DNA of 34,386 nt, taken from contig JACMNN010000061.1 in NCBI GenBank assembly GCA_014378555.1, positions 1 to 34,386 of the forward strand, given 5' to 3'. Below, one piece after another: positions 17,571 to 25,935 of the stretch (within the stretch, counting starts at the first letter, position 1; the number at the start of each line of letters is the position of its first letter). The notes beneath the pieces were generated by a model that did no database searches, was not told the DNA's origin, and saw nothing but the letters and a program-made list of their open reading frames with translations. This stretch comes from Burkholderiales bacterium (GTDB taxonomy: Bacteria; Pseudomonadota; Gammaproteobacteria; Burkholderiales; Casimicrobiaceae). A program made the position numbers and the translations under genes.

Positions 17571-18743
17571 ATGCAAATCGAAGTTGTTGATTCGCTTGCG
17601 ACCGTAGCGGCGCAAGAATGGGACTGCCTGGTCACCGCTGCCAGTGGCAATATTTTCCTCACCCACGCCTATCTGCACTCGTTGCAGACGACCGGCTGCG
17701 TGGGCAAGCGCACCGGGTGGACGCCGCGTCACTTGCTTGCTCGAGACGAAACGCAGAAACTGGTCGGCGCAATGCCGCTGTATTTGAAGACGCATTCTTA
17801 TGGTGAATACGTGTTTGACTGGGCTTGGGCGGATGCGTATCGTCGGGCGGGAGGTGAGTATTACCCAAAGCTGCTGGCTGCCGTGCCGTTCACGCCGTGC
17901 ACTGGCCCGCGTGTGTTGGCGGCGGATGACGAGACGCGACTCGCGCTGATGCAAGGTGCGATGGCGTTTGCGCAGCAAAGCGGCGTGTCGAGCCTGCACG
18001 TGTTATTTCCACCTGAGCGAGAGGCGTGGTTTTGGCAACAAGCAGGCCTCATGCTGCGCCAAGGCGTGCAGTTTCACTGGGAAAATCAGGGCTTCGCAAA
18101 TTTTGATGCGATGTTGGCGACCATGACCCACGACAAACGCAAACGCGTCAAACAGGATCGTCGTTATGTGGCTGAAGCGGGCGTGAGCTGGCGCGTGTCG
18201 CGTGGCGCGGCGATCACGGCGGAAGATTGGGCATTCTTCTATCGCTGTTATGACGGGACTTATCGCGCCCACATGTCCACCCCCTATTTGTCGCCTGAAT
18301 TTTTCGGCCACCTCGGACAAGACTGCGGCGATGCAGCGGTGATGTTCGTCGGCCAGCGCGATGGTTTGCCGTTGTGTGCATCGCTTTGTGTGGCGAGTGG
18401 GGAGAGCGTATTCGGTCGCTACTGGGGCACGCTGGAACCGCTCAAATCGCTGCATTTTGAGGCGTGCTACTACCAGCCGATTGATTGGTGCATCGCGCAC
18501 GGCTACAAACGATTTGAAGGCGGCGCACAAGGCGCGCACAAGCTGGCGCGCGGGTTGCTGCCAACGGCAACGCATTCGGCACACTGGTTGGCCGACCCAC
18601 GATTTTCTGATGCAGTAAATGACTTTCTAGCGCGAGAGACAGTGGGCGTGGCGCACACCTTAGAGGAGTTGGGCGAGAGTTCTCCGTTCAAGGTATCCGA
18701 AGTCCCTCTCCCGCAAGCGGGAGAGGGTGCCGAAGGCGGGTGA
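17571..18743 (+). CDS. FemAB/GNAT-like acyltransferase-fold protein (DUF482)
   Basis: 390-residue cytoplasmic protein of the DUF482 'peptidogalycan biosynthesis' family, a duplicated GNAT-like fold related to FemAB aminoacyltransferases; its substrate is not established. Family blocks are clear: NIFLTHAYLHSL near residue 27, GAMPLYLKTHSYGEYVFDWAWADAY, MTHDKRKRVKQDRR, GTYRAHMSTPYLSPEFF and, near the end, GAQGAHKLARGLLPT. The N-terminal start MQIEVVDSLA fits the family. The last 22 or so residues (from about SSPFKVSEV to AEGG) are coded by a palindromic intergenic repeat at 18704-18748, so the native C-terminus has probably been replaced or extended. Gene is next to, and divergent from, nadE. 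Confidence 0.85.
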   Translation: MQIEVVDSLATVAAQEWDCLVTAASGNIFLTHAYLHSLQTTGCVGKRTGWTPRHLLARDETQKLVGAMPLYLKTHSYGEYVFDWAWADAYRRAGGEYYPKLLAAVPFTPCTGPRVLAADDETRLALMQGAMAFAQQSGVSSLHVLFPPEREAWFWQQAGLMLRQGVQFHWENQGFANFDAMLATMTHDKRKRVKQDRRYVAEAGVSWRVSRGAAITAEDWAFFYRCYDGTYRAHMSTPYLSPEFFGHLGQDCGDAAVMFVGQRDGLPLCASLCVASGESVFGRYWGTLEPLKSLHFEACYYQPIDWCIAHGYKRFEGGAQGAHKLARGLLPTATHSAHWLADPRFSDAVNDFLARETVGVAHTLEELGESSPFKVSEVPLPQAGEGAEGG

Positions 18744-18828
18744 GGGCGATCGCAAATACTTCACTTGTTTAAGCGCGCGCAAATGCAACCGCCCTCACCC
18801 CAACCCTCTCCCGCGCTGCGGGAGAGGG
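18704..18828. repeat. Two CCCTCTCCCGC palindromes
   Basis: CCCTCTCCCGC-AA-GCGGGAGAGGG at 18704-18727 is a perfect 11-bp-arm hairpin and continues TGCCGAAGGCGGGTGAGGGC. A second copy, 18804-18828, has the same arms with loop GCT and is preceded by GCCCTCACCCCAA (18791-18803), i.e. the two copies are inverted relative to each other. The first copy codes the end of the preceding gene. This is a widespread proteobacterial intergenic repeat type and may also terminate transcription. Confidence 0.8.
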
Positions 18829-18852
18829 AGCTAAACAGCAGCCCCGCAACCG

Positions 18853-19743
18853 ATGAGAGTTTTCTACACTGACCATTTCGTATTGCCGCTGCCCGACGGT
18901 CATCGCTTTCCGATGCAAAAATACTCGCTGTTGCGCGAAGCCGTGCAAGCCTACGCGTCGCATTCGCTCGAAGAAGCGCCGGCAGCACATGACGAGCAAC
19001 TACTTCTGGTGCATGACGCAGCCTACATCGAACGCATGTCAAACGGCGGGCTCAGTGCCACAGAAATCCGTCAAATCGGCTTTCCTTGGAGCGCGCCAAT
19101 GGCTGAGCGCGCGCGGCGATCCGCCGGCGCAACCATTGTCGCCGCGACCGCTGCCTTGCATGAACGCTGCGCGATCAATCTTGCTGGCGGCACCCACCAC
19201 GCGTTTGCCGATCATGGCGAAGGCTTTTGTTGCTACAACGATGCTGCTGTAGCCGCCCGCGTTTTGCAACGTGACCACGACCTGCAACGGGTGCTGATTT
19301 GCGACCTTGACGTGCATCAGGGCAACGGCACCGCGAGCATCTTTCGCGATGACGATTCGGTGTTCACGTTTTCAATGCACGGCGCGCGCAATTACCCGGT
19401 GCGCAAGGAAACCAGCGATCTCGACCTAGAGCTACTCGACGGTTGCGACGACGCGACCTATCTGGCCGCGCTGCACACGCATCTGCCGCAAATCATCCAT
19501 CGCTTTCAACCGCAAGCAATGATTTATCTCGCAGGTGCCGACCCATACGAAGGCGACCGCTTGGGCCGGTTAAAACTTACTAAAGCTGGCCTCGCCGCAC
19601 GCGACCGCTTCGTGCTTGAACTGGCCCGCGACAACGCAGTGGCGGTAGCGGTGACCATGGCAGGCGGCTATGCTCACGATGTTGCCGACATCGTCGACAT
19701 TCATTTCAACACCGTACGCACCGCCTTCGAGGTTTTCGCATGA
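18853..19743 (+). CDS. Histone deacetylase / acetoin-utilisation family deacetylase
   Basis: 296-residue zinc-dependent deacetylase of the arginase/deacetylase fold (AcuC, acetylpolyamine amidohydrolase and class II-like HDAC relatives). Active-site segments are intact: NLAGGTHHAFADHGEGFCCYND (His-His pair and Tyr/Asn region), ICDLDVHQGNGTA (Asp and His zinc ligands) and GADPYEGDRLGRLKL (second Asp ligand), followed by MAGGYAHD, where the glycine-rich loop and a tyrosine sit. Bacterial members act on acetylated lysine, polyamines or other small amides; the substrate here is open. The TGA overlaps the ATG of the following crotonase (ATGA), implying a two-gene operon. Confidence 0.93.
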   Translation: MRVFYTDHFVLPLPDGHRFPMQKYSLLREAVQAYASHSLEEAPAAHDEQLLLVHDAAYIERMSNGGLSATEIRQIGFPWSAPMAERARRSAGATIVAATAALHERCAINLAGGTHHAFADHGEGFCCYNDAAVAARVLQRDHDLQRVLICDLDVHQGNGTASIFRDDDSVFTFSMHGARNYPVRKETSDLDLELLDGCDDATYLAALHTHLPQIIHRFQPQAMIYLAGADPYEGDRLGRLKLTKAGLAARDRFVLELARDNAVAVAVTMAGGYAHDVADIVDIHFNTVRTAFEVFA

Positions 19744-20546
19744 ATTCTGACGCTCCTATCCTGCTTGCCCCCCACCCCACGCTCGCAGGCGTATCCACCC
19801 TCACACTGAATCGGCCAGCAGCGCTCAACGCGCTCAATCAGGCAATGACCGCAGCCTTTGTTACACTGATCCAGCAGGTGGCAGCCGACACCAGCATTCG
19901 CGTGCTGATCGTGCAGGGTGCGGGCGATCATTTCATGGCCGGCGGCGACATTAAGGGCTTCGTGACCACGCTGGAATCAACCGGGCCGGAGAGGAAGCAG
20001 CACTTCATCGACATGATTCACGTTCTGCATGGCGCCGTTGAACTGATGCAGCGCATGGACGTGATCACGGTGTCGAAAGTGCACGGTGCGTGCGCCGGAT
20101 TTGGCATGAGCCTAGCCATTGGTTGTGACCTGACCATTGCCAGCGACGACGCCTACTTTGCCACCGCTTACAAAGCCATCGGTCTCACGCCGGACGGCGG
20201 GCAGTCGTACTTTTTGCCGCGCCTGGTCGGCATGAAAAAGGCGATGGAACTCACCTTACTTTCTGAGCGCATCAAGGCCGATGAAGCGATGCGCTTGGGA
20301 TTTGTCAACAAAGTCGTGCCGCTAGCCGACCTTAACGCCACGGTGGACAAAATTGCTCAGCAGATCTCCCGCAGCGCACGCGGCTCGATGAGTGGCGCTA
20401 AACGCTTGATTAGCACGTCGCTTTCGCACACCATGAGCGAGCAGTTAAACGCCGAAGCTGAGAGCTTTTCGTCGTGTGCGTCGAAGCCTGATTTCGTTGA
20501 AGGCATTAATGCGTTCATCGAAAAACGGCACGCGAAGTTCGAGTAA
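19740..20546 (+). CDS. Enoyl-CoA hydratase/isomerase family protein
   Basis: 268-residue crotonase-superfamily enzyme. Conserved CoA/oxyanion segments are FMAGGDIKGF (about 65-74) and VHGACAGFGMSLAIGCDLTIA (about 114-134). The position of hydratase Glu144 is Met and that of Glu164 is in AYKAIGLTPDGGQSYFLPRLVG, where the pattern GLTPDGG with Asp resembles isomerase/PaaG-like members rather than true hydratases. It ends in the usual helical trimerisation tail with AEAESFSSCASKPDFVEGINAFIEKR. It overlaps the deacetylase gene by 4 bp. Likely roles are isomerisation or hydration of an acyl-CoA in fatty or aromatic acid breakdown; not further resolved. Confidence 0.9.
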   Translation: MNSDAPILLAPHPTLAGVSTLTLNRPAALNALNQAMTAAFVTLIQQVAADTSIRVLIVQGAGDHFMAGGDIKGFVTTLESTGPERKQHFIDMIHVLHGAVELMQRMDVITVSKVHGACAGFGMSLAIGCDLTIASDDAYFATAYKAIGLTPDGGQSYFLPRLVGMKKAMELTLLSERIKADEAMRLGFVNKVVPLADLNATVDKIAQQISRSARGSMSGAKRLISTSLSHTMSEQLNAEAESFSSCASKPDFVEGINAFIEKRHAKFE

Positions 20547-20685
20547 AAATCGGGCGCCGCTTACACCCAAACTGCTGCTTAAAATCGCTCATGGAGCTCG
20601 CAGCCCGCGATCAGCTAAATCTTGGCAATCGCAGTGCCGTAGCCGAGCTTGGTGCCTCGCGCCATTAGAGACGCGTGGCTTCCGG

Positions 20686-20754
20686 CCTAGAGTCACCCCG
20701 GCGAAGACCGGTGCGAAACGACGAAAGCAGGAATAGACCTGCGTCTCCCTAACG
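20686..20754. repeat. Intergenic repeat, CCCCGGCGAAGACCGG type
   Basis: GTCACCCCGGCGAAGACCGG followed by CGAAACGACGAAAG and CTGCGTCTCCCTAACG (20739-20754). The same pieces recur at 28972-28987 (CTGCGTTTCCCTAACG, 15 of 16 identical) and 29016-29040 (CCCCGGCGAAGGCCGGGG). The right end supplies the gloA stop codon. The rest of the 20547-20748 spacer shows no gene. Confidence 0.6.
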
Positions 20755-21144
20755 ATAATGTCCGTGCCGTTCCAGCATTTCGATTTTGTAGCCATCGGGG
20801 TCTTGGATGAAGAAAAATCGCGCGAGCAATTCGTCACCGCGCTTGAACTCTTTGACCGCTGCGCATTCGTAGCCTGCCGCTGTTAGCGCGGCATGTTTGG
20901 CCACGGCATCGGCCACCACCACGCCGATGTGCCCATAACCCGTGCCATGGGTGTAGGCCTCAGTACGACCCTTATTAAGCGTTAGTTCGATTTCAAAATC
21001 GTTTTCGGCGTTCTTTAAATACACCAGCGCGAAATCGGGGAAATCGAGCCGGTGCGTTTCTTTAAGGCCCAGCACAGCTTCGTAAAATTTCATCGATTTT
21101 TCTAGATCCATGACGCGAATCATGCTGTGAATTATTTTTTCCAT
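20749..21144 (-). CDS. gloA: Lactoylglutathione lyase (glyoxalase I)
   Basis: 131-residue glyoxalase I, which isomerises the methylglyoxal-glutathione hemithioacetal to S-lactoylglutathione. Metal ligands fit the E. coli enzyme: His6 (IIHSMIRV), Glu53 (FEIELTLN), His72 (GYGHIGV), Glu122 (KIEMLE). FYEAVLG and IQDPDGYKIE are family signatures. Start at 21144 (MEKIIHSM) was chosen by homology; the frame is open 44 codons further up but that stretch does not resemble any glyoxalase and overlaps the neighbouring ribbon-helix-helix gene. The stop codon lies in a repeat element (20686-20754). Confidence 0.94.
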   Translation of the reverse strand: MEKIIHSMIRVMDLEKSMKFYEAVLGLKETHRLDFPDFALVYLKNAENDFEIELTLNKGRTEAYTHGTGYGHIGVVVADAVAKHAALTAAGYECAAVKEFKRGDELLARFFFIQDPDGYKIEMLERHGHYR

Positions 21145-21170
21145 AACGACGTTTTCTTCTCTAATTTGAC

Positions 21171-21509
21171 CTATTGCGTACGCGCCTGCAACGCGACCAC
21201 GGTGGTGCCTACGGTCGCAGGTTTGCGCGCCACCGACTTTGACTCTTCTATGTTTCGCCGCAAATAGCGCATGCAAGTAACACGCAAAAACGAGGTGAAA
21301 TTGGGCACCTCGTTGCGCTGCGTCATGATTTCATCGTGAAACTGCACGATGAGTCCGTTAGTGGTGCGACCCTCGCTCAATGCCATCTCGGCGAGCACGT
21401 CCCACACCATGTTCTCCAGCCGAATGCTGGTGAGCACGCCGTGAATGCGCAGCGTTCGCGATCGCGATTCATACAAAATCGGATCTGCCTTTACAAAGTA
21501 ATCACACAT
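21171..21509 (-). CDS. Ribbon-helix-helix domain protein
   Basis: 112-residue protein of the RHH_4 type. The core is RTLRIHGVLTSIRLENMVWDVL (about 18-39), a basic strand followed by helix, then AEMALSEGRTTNGLIVQFHDEI, and PNFTSFLRVTCMRYLR. These are the typical elements of the family, in which the strand pair contacts DNA or, in some members, acts as a small regulatory partner. The C-terminal 25 residues are low in conserved features. No regulated target is evident; it lies between the GMC oxidoreductase and gloA on the same strand with short gaps. Confidence 0.85.
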   Translation of the reverse strand: MCDYFVKADPILYESRSRTLRIHGVLTSIRLENMVWDVLAEMALSEGRTTNGLIVQFHDEIMTQRNEVPNFTSFLRVTCMRYLRRNIEESKSVARKPATVGTTVVALQARTQ

Positions 21510-21567
21510 AGTGTCCCCTTAGTTATGCGCTGAACCGCGTCGTTGAGCGGTCGGCTATTGTCGAATC

Positions 21568-23133
21568 CTACAACGCTTTGGTCACCATTTGCGCAGCGAT
21601 GTAATCGGCTTGCCGAATCGCTAGCGTAACAATGGTGAGGGTTGGATTTTCCGCTCCACCCGTGGTGAACTGACTGCCATCGCTGATGAACAGATTATTG
21701 ATGTCATGAGTCTGCCCGTAGCCATTGCACACACTGGTTGCTTTGCTGGCGCCCATCCGGCAGGTGCCCAAGTTGTGCGTCGACGGATAGGGTGGCGTGC
21801 GAATGGTGCGCACTGCGCCTGCCGCCTTATAAACGTTTTCACCGGCGGTAAAGGCATGTTCGCGCATCGCCAGATCATTGGCATGATCGTCGTAATGCAC
21901 GTTGGGTATGGCGCTGCCCCACTTGTCTTTTAGCGTGGCGTTAAGCGTGACTCGATTGCTTTCTCGTGGCATGTCTTCACCCACAATCCACATGCCGGCG
22001 AGATTGGTATAGCTGTCCATCCACCAAGAAAAATCTTTGCCCCAGCCACCCGGATTGAGAAACGCCGCCATGAACGGTACGCCGAGCGACAAGGTTTCAA
22101 GTTCGTAGCCGCCAACGAAACCGCGCTTCGGATTGTTGCCCGCCTCGTCACGCACAATACCCGCCATGGTGGTGCCACGATACATGTGCACGGGGTCTTT
22201 GAATGCCCCGTAGACCGAAGCCGTCAGATGGCGCATGTAGTTACGACCGACCTGACCCGACGAATTGGCCAGACCATCGGGGAACATTTTTGAAGCCGAC
22301 AGTAACAGCAGCCTAGGTGACTCAATTGAGTTACCGGCGACACACACAATGCGCGCTTTTTGGCGTTGCTCTTTGCCGTCGCGATCAAAGTAGACGACGC
22401 CGTTGACCTTGCCGGCCACGTCGTGTTCGATGCGCGTCACGTGCGACTCAGGACGTAAATCGATGTTGCCAGTCGCCTCAGCTTTGGGCAGCTCGGTGTA
22501 CAGCGTGCTCCATTTTGCGCCGCTCTTGCAACCCTGGAAACAAAAGCCCATTTGCAGGCAGCGGCCACGATCATCACGCGGCTGGCTGTTGATGGCCATG
22601 TTGCCGGTGTGCACTTCTTTGTAGCCGAGCTTTGTCGCACCCGCATGCAAAACTTTGAAGTTGTTATTGCCCGGCAAGCCAGCAATACCGTTGGTGCGTG
22701 TCACGCCCATTTTGTCTTCAGCTTTGGCGTAGTAAGGCTCGAGATCTTTTAGTGTGATCGGCCAGTCTTCAAGGTTTGCCCCTTTTAGTTCGCCGTATAC
22801 CGTTTTGGCGCGGAACTCATGCGCCTCAAGCCGCAGCGAAGCGCCCGCCCAGTGGGTGGTGGTGCCGCCGACGGTTTTACAGATCCACGCCGGTAAATTT
22901 GGAAAGTCTTTTGCGATGCGCCACGAGCCTGACGTTGTGCGATTATCAAGCCACGCCAATTGGCCAAACGATTTCCATTCGTCGTTGATAAACGAGGCAG
23001 GCGACTGCAACGCACCCGCCTCCAAGACCACCACTTTGACGCCCTTTTGACAGAGCTCGTTGGCCAGCGTGCCGCCGCCTGCACCAGAACCGATGATGAC
23101 GACCGCGGCTTCGTCAGAACTAATTTTTGCCAT
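21568..23133 (-). CDS. GMC family FAD-dependent oxidoreductase
   Basis: 521-residue GMC flavoenzyme, the catalytic subunit of a gluconate-2-dehydrogenase/glucoside-3-dehydrogenase-like complex. The FAD motif VVIIGSGAGGGTLANELCQ is at about 11-29; TVGGTTTHWAGASLRL is the GMC signature; CCG-type cysteines occur in RCLQMGFCFQGCKSG; the active-site pair is in THNLGTCRMG and GGAENPTLTIV near the C-terminus. It has no signal of its own, so it is likely exported with the Tat-dependent small subunit encoded just upstream (23185-23814). Electrons would pass to a cytochrome such as the one at 24251. Sugar substrate is not known. Confidence 0.92.
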   Translation of the reverse strand: MAKISSDEAAVVIIGSGAGGGTLANELCQKGVKVVVLEAGALQSPASFINDEWKSFGQLAWLDNRTTSGSWRIAKDFPNLPAWICKTVGGTTTHWAGASLRLEAHEFRAKTVYGELKGANLEDWPITLKDLEPYYAKAEDKMGVTRTNGIAGLPGNNNFKVLHAGATKLGYKEVHTGNMAINSQPRDDRGRCLQMGFCFQGCKSGAKWSTLYTELPKAEATGNIDLRPESHVTRIEHDVAGKVNGVVYFDRDGKEQRQKARIVCVAGNSIESPRLLLLSASKMFPDGLANSSGQVGRNYMRHLTASVYGAFKDPVHMYRGTTMAGIVRDEAGNNPKRGFVGGYELETLSLGVPFMAAFLNPGGWGKDFSWWMDSYTNLAGMWIVGEDMPRESNRVTLNATLKDKWGSAIPNVHYDDHANDLAMREHAFTAGENVYKAAGAVRTIRTPPYPSTHNLGTCRMGASKATSVCNGYGQTHDINNLFISDGSQFTTGGAENPTLTIVTLAIRQADYIAAQMVTKAL

Positions 23134-23184
23134 GATGTTTCACTCCTGAATTGCTAACGATTTGAACTAAGGTTTGCAGCCGTA

Positions 23185-23814
23185 CTAGCCCATGTAGGGC
23201 GCGGGACTGTCGGCCGCAGACGGCTCGGGTAACCATTTCAAATCCTGAAATCCACGGGTGATATAGCCGCCCTTGTCCCATGACACGCCGGGGTAGCCGA
23301 ACGCCGCGTAGGCCATATCGTTGTCGTACAGCGAGGTGACGCATTGACCGCGTACCGTGTTGAAAAAAGGCGTGCCTTCGATGGCTTTCACAGCTGCCTC
23401 TTTTTTGGCATCGGCAGCGGTGGCGAAATTTCCGTCACAGGCTTTGTCCAGCGCCGCGATTCCGGCGCGCAACTGCACGGCTGTTGCCGGCGCTCCGCTG
23501 GCGGCGCCATCAAGATCTTTCGCCAACAACGCATACACCGCATCCGGTAATTTGCTGTGCGGATAGAGCACTCGCCCAAACTGCATCAGCGTTGTACCCT
23601 CCCCTTGCGACAGCGTTTTTAACTCGACCGCCCACACCGGCGACGGCGCGAGCAGGGCAAGTGTGGTGCCTGCTGCCAGCACCCCCATCAACACACCTGA
23701 ACCCTTCAAAAAATCTCGCCTCGTGAGTGCCAGCTTTTGTTTTGGCACCACCCCCTCTGCATCTTCGCAAGCGCCCAAGATGATCGTCGCATTCGCGATG
23801 GCAATCGTTCGCAT
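23185..23814 (-). CDS. Gluconate 2-dehydrogenase subunit 3 family protein
   Basis: 209-residue small subunit of a GMC-type periplasmic dehydrogenase. The Tat signal is LTRRDFLKGSGVLMGVLAAG (about 30-49), ending near PVWAVE. In this family the small subunit carries the export signal for the flavoprotein. The body includes GRVLYPHSKLPDAVY and the C-terminal GYPGVSWDKGGYITRGFQDLKWLP, which are characteristic. The start at 23814 is supported by AAGGAGTGG upstream; it leaves a 29-residue stretch before the twin-arginine motif. Gap to the GMC gene is about 50 bp, so they form an operon. Confidence 0.92.
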   Translation of the reverse strand: MRTIAIANATIILGACEDAEGVVPKQKLALTRRDFLKGSGVLMGVLAAGTTLALLAPSPVWAVELKTLSQGEGTTLMQFGRVLYPHSKLPDAVYALLAKDLDGAASGAPATAVQLRAGIAALDKACDGNFATAADAKKEAAVKAIEGTPFFNTVRGQCVTSLYDNDMAYAAFGYPGVSWDKGGYITRGFQDLKWLPEPSAADSPAPYMG

Positions 23815-24250
23815 AATCCACTCCTTATTTACTGATTAAAGTAAGCTGTTTTGTTCTTCTACCCACACGCACGCGCTAGCGTGTGTTGTTGAGTGCGACC
23901 AGCGAAGCCTAAGCGAGAAAGATCGACTCAGGGTGTTATGCGGCTACATACTTATTAGGGCTTGTGGAGCACCCCCATGCTTGAATGAAAGCAGATGATT
24001 GGGCACGGTTTTGCGGCCTGACAGGACCACCGCCAAAGTTCGCAGAGCATCAAAACTCAACGCGTTGTTTCGCCATCACCCATACCGCCAGCAACCAGCT
24101 GCCTGGCGAAAAAACGCAGTGGCTTTCGTCGCGTGACCGTGACGATAGATCGCCGCGCGCGCCACTAAACCGATCAGCAGTTTGAGGATCGGGTGCGCAG
24201 AAACATTTGCGACCGAGCGGGCTGAGCGCCCAACACTCGGCACCCAGCAT
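23815..24250. other. 436-bp spacer without a clear gene
   Basis: No convincing coding region on either strand. It lies between the cytochrome c gene and the gluconate-dehydrogenase-like genes, so it should contain the promoter of the latter, but no hexamer pair stands out. A degenerate CCAGCGAAGCCTAAGCG-like stretch near 23895 faintly recalls the REP arms of this genome. Confidence 0.4.
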
Positions 24251-24571
24251 TTACTTAACCGTTGCCTTAATTTCTATCGACGCATACCACGCTGACAAAT
24301 CGGCAATTTCGTCATCGGTCAGTGGCTTGGCAATGATGGTCATCATTTCATTTTGTCGTTTGCCGCTGCGGTAAGCGCGCAGCTGTTCGCGAACATACAT
24401 TTCCGGTTGCCCCGCCAGGTTCGGCGCGCCGGGCATTTGGCTTAAACCATTAGAGCCGTGACACACGCTACATACCGCGGCCGCCTTGGACTTGCCCGCC
24501 TCGTTCGCCCAGGCATGGATCGGCACCGTCAAGGCGCTGACCAGCATCATATTCAGCAAAAAATGTCGCAC
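24251..24571 (-). CDS. Small periplasmic cytochrome c
   Basis: 106-residue class I-type c-cytochrome. Signal peptide about 1-22 (LLNMMLVSALTVPIHAWA), a single haem motif CSVCH at 34-38 followed by GSNGLSQMPGAPNLAGQ, and likely axial Met in the NEMMTIIAKPLTDDEI region. The terminal ADLSAWYASIE is typical of this family. Its position between a sorbosone-dehydrogenase-like gene and the GMC dehydrogenase genes suggests it accepts electrons from one or both in the periplasm (inference). The gene ends in the 24250 spacer. Confidence 0.93.
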   Translation of the reverse strand: MRHFLLNMMLVSALTVPIHAWANEAGKSKAAAVCSVCHGSNGLSQMPGAPNLAGQPEMYVREQLRAYRSGKRQNEMMTIIAKPLTDDEIADLSAWYASIEIKATVK

Positions 24572-24613
24572 TTGACGATTCTCCCAATCAGAATAAAGTC
24601 TTGGTTCATAGCT

Positions 24614-24640
24614 AAAAAAGAGGGGGCCTATTGCCCCCTC
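24614..24640 (-). terminator. Intrinsic terminator after the sorbosone-dehydrogenase-like gene
   Basis: GAGGGGGC (24620-24627) pairs with GCCCCCTC (24633-24640) over a 5-nt loop. On the minus strand it is followed by six U (A-run 24614-24619). It lies about 20 bp beyond the stop at 24661. Confidence 0.85.
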
Positions 24641-24660
24641 ATTGTTGTCAGCTGCCGCGG

Positions 24661-25935
24661 CTATTTGCTATCGTAGCTAATGCGGTAAAGCGCACCCGCA
24701 AAGTCGTCCGATACCAAAATCGAGCCGTCAGGCAAGTTGGCCACATCCACGGGGCGACCGCGGTATTGATTGGTCTCAGTATTCAACCAACCATTGGCGA
24801 ACACCTCGGTTTTGTCCGCTGTACCGTCAGCATTGAGCGACGTATACAAGAGCTGTGCGCCGACCGGCGTGGTGCGATTCCAGGAGCCGTGCTGCGCCGA
24901 GAAGAATCCGCCCTGGTACTTCGCTGGGAATTTCTTTCCAGTGTAGAAAGCCATGCCTAAATCCGCCGCGTGTGCGGTGGTTTTAACCTGTGGCTCGGTC
25001 ATATTCGCGGGCAGCGGGTCTTTGTCATAGCCGTTTTCCGTGATGCGAGTGTCACCCTGTTTAAACGGATAGCCAAAGTGCAGGCCGGCTTTGGTAATGC
25101 GGTTGACTTCACCGAGCGGAATATCATCGCCCATACCGTCGGTCTGGTTGTCGGTAAACCACAAGGTGCCGTCTTTTGGGTTGAAGTCGTGGCCAACCGA
25201 ATTGCGAATACCGCGCGCATAAACCTCGCGCTTACTGCCGTCAAACGGATTCAAGCGAATCATTCCGCCAATGCCCTGTTCGTTATACAACGCGAGTTTC
25301 TCGCGCGGCGGCACGTTATGCGGCTGTCCAAGCGAAATGTAGGCTAGGCCGTCGGCGCCAATTCGACAAACGCGAGCTCCGTGGTTAAACGATTCCTCTT
25401 CGACTGGGATCAACTTGCCTGCGGGCACCGCCTCGATAACTGCGACATCCGGGCCTTCGTAGAAGAATTCCGCCGCCGGAAAGTTCAACACTCGATTGTG
25501 TTCAACGACGACTAAAAAGCCATCCTTGGTCCAGCAAACGCCGTTGGGTTGCACGAATTTGAGTGACGGCGCGAAGGCCTTAACCTCAGTGGCCATGGGT
25601 CCGCTATTGCGATTGGTGACGGCCCAAACTGTGGTTTTTCGGGTGCCGACGAACAGCATATTGGTCGACGGCGCGACAGCCATGTGCCGCGCATCCGGAA
25701 CGATGGCATACAGCTCAATCTTGAAACCTTCAGGCAGTTTGACAAATTTGAGGTTAGCTCGAATAGCGTCGGCATTGGGCCCCGACTGCGGTACTAGCGG
25801 CATATTCGGGTCGGTTCCCGAAACCTTCATGGCTTTCAATTTGTCGATGTTTGCTTGACCATAGCTTGCCATTGCCAGCGTGCCGGCAAAGGTGGCCATC
25901 ATGATCCGTAACGTCAAATGCTTCCGTGACTTCAT
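24661..25935 (-). CDS. Sorbosone dehydrogenase family PQQ-type beta-propeller protein
   Basis: 424-residue exported six-bladed beta-propeller of the sorbosone/soluble glucose dehydrogenase family. A signal peptide covers about residues 1-28 (MKSRKHLTLRIMMATFAGTL, then AMASYGQA). Signature segments are PNGVCWTKDG, NHGARVCRIGADGLAYISLG, RGIRNSVGHDFNPKDGTLWF and DGMGDDIPLGEVNRI, then GSILVSDDFAGALYRISY at the end. In the family these hold the PQQ and calcium site. The start at 25935 was chosen for AGGAGGAG six bases upstream and the signal peptide; 53 further open codons upstream have neither. Likely partner: the cytochrome c encoded next. Confidence 0.9.
   Translation of the reverse strand: MKSRKHLTLRIMMATFAGTLAMASYGQANIDKLKAMKVSGTDPNMPLVPQSGPNADAIRANLKFVKLPEGFKIELYAIVPDARHMAVAPSTNMLFVGTRKTTVWAVTNRNSGPMATEVKAFAPSLKFVQPNGVCWTKDGFLVVVEHNRVLNFPAAEFFYEGPDVAVIEAVPAGKLIPVEEESFNHGARVCRIGADGLAYISLGQPHNVPPREKLALYNEQGIGGMIRLNPFDGSKREVYARGIRNSVGHDFNPKDGTLWFTDNQTDGMGDDIPLGEVNRITKAGLHFGYPFKQGDTRITENGYDKDPLPANMTEPQVKTTAHAADLGMAFYTGKKFPAKYQGGFFSAQHGSWNRTTPVGAQLLYTSLNADGTADKTEVFANGWLNTETNQYRGRPVDVANLPDGSILVSDDFAGALYRISYDSK

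Noticed and set aside
24050-24250. 66-codon minus-strand frame after the cytochrome gene
   Set aside because: Composition (many Cys, Trp, Ser) and lack of a start signal argue against coding; no family recognised.
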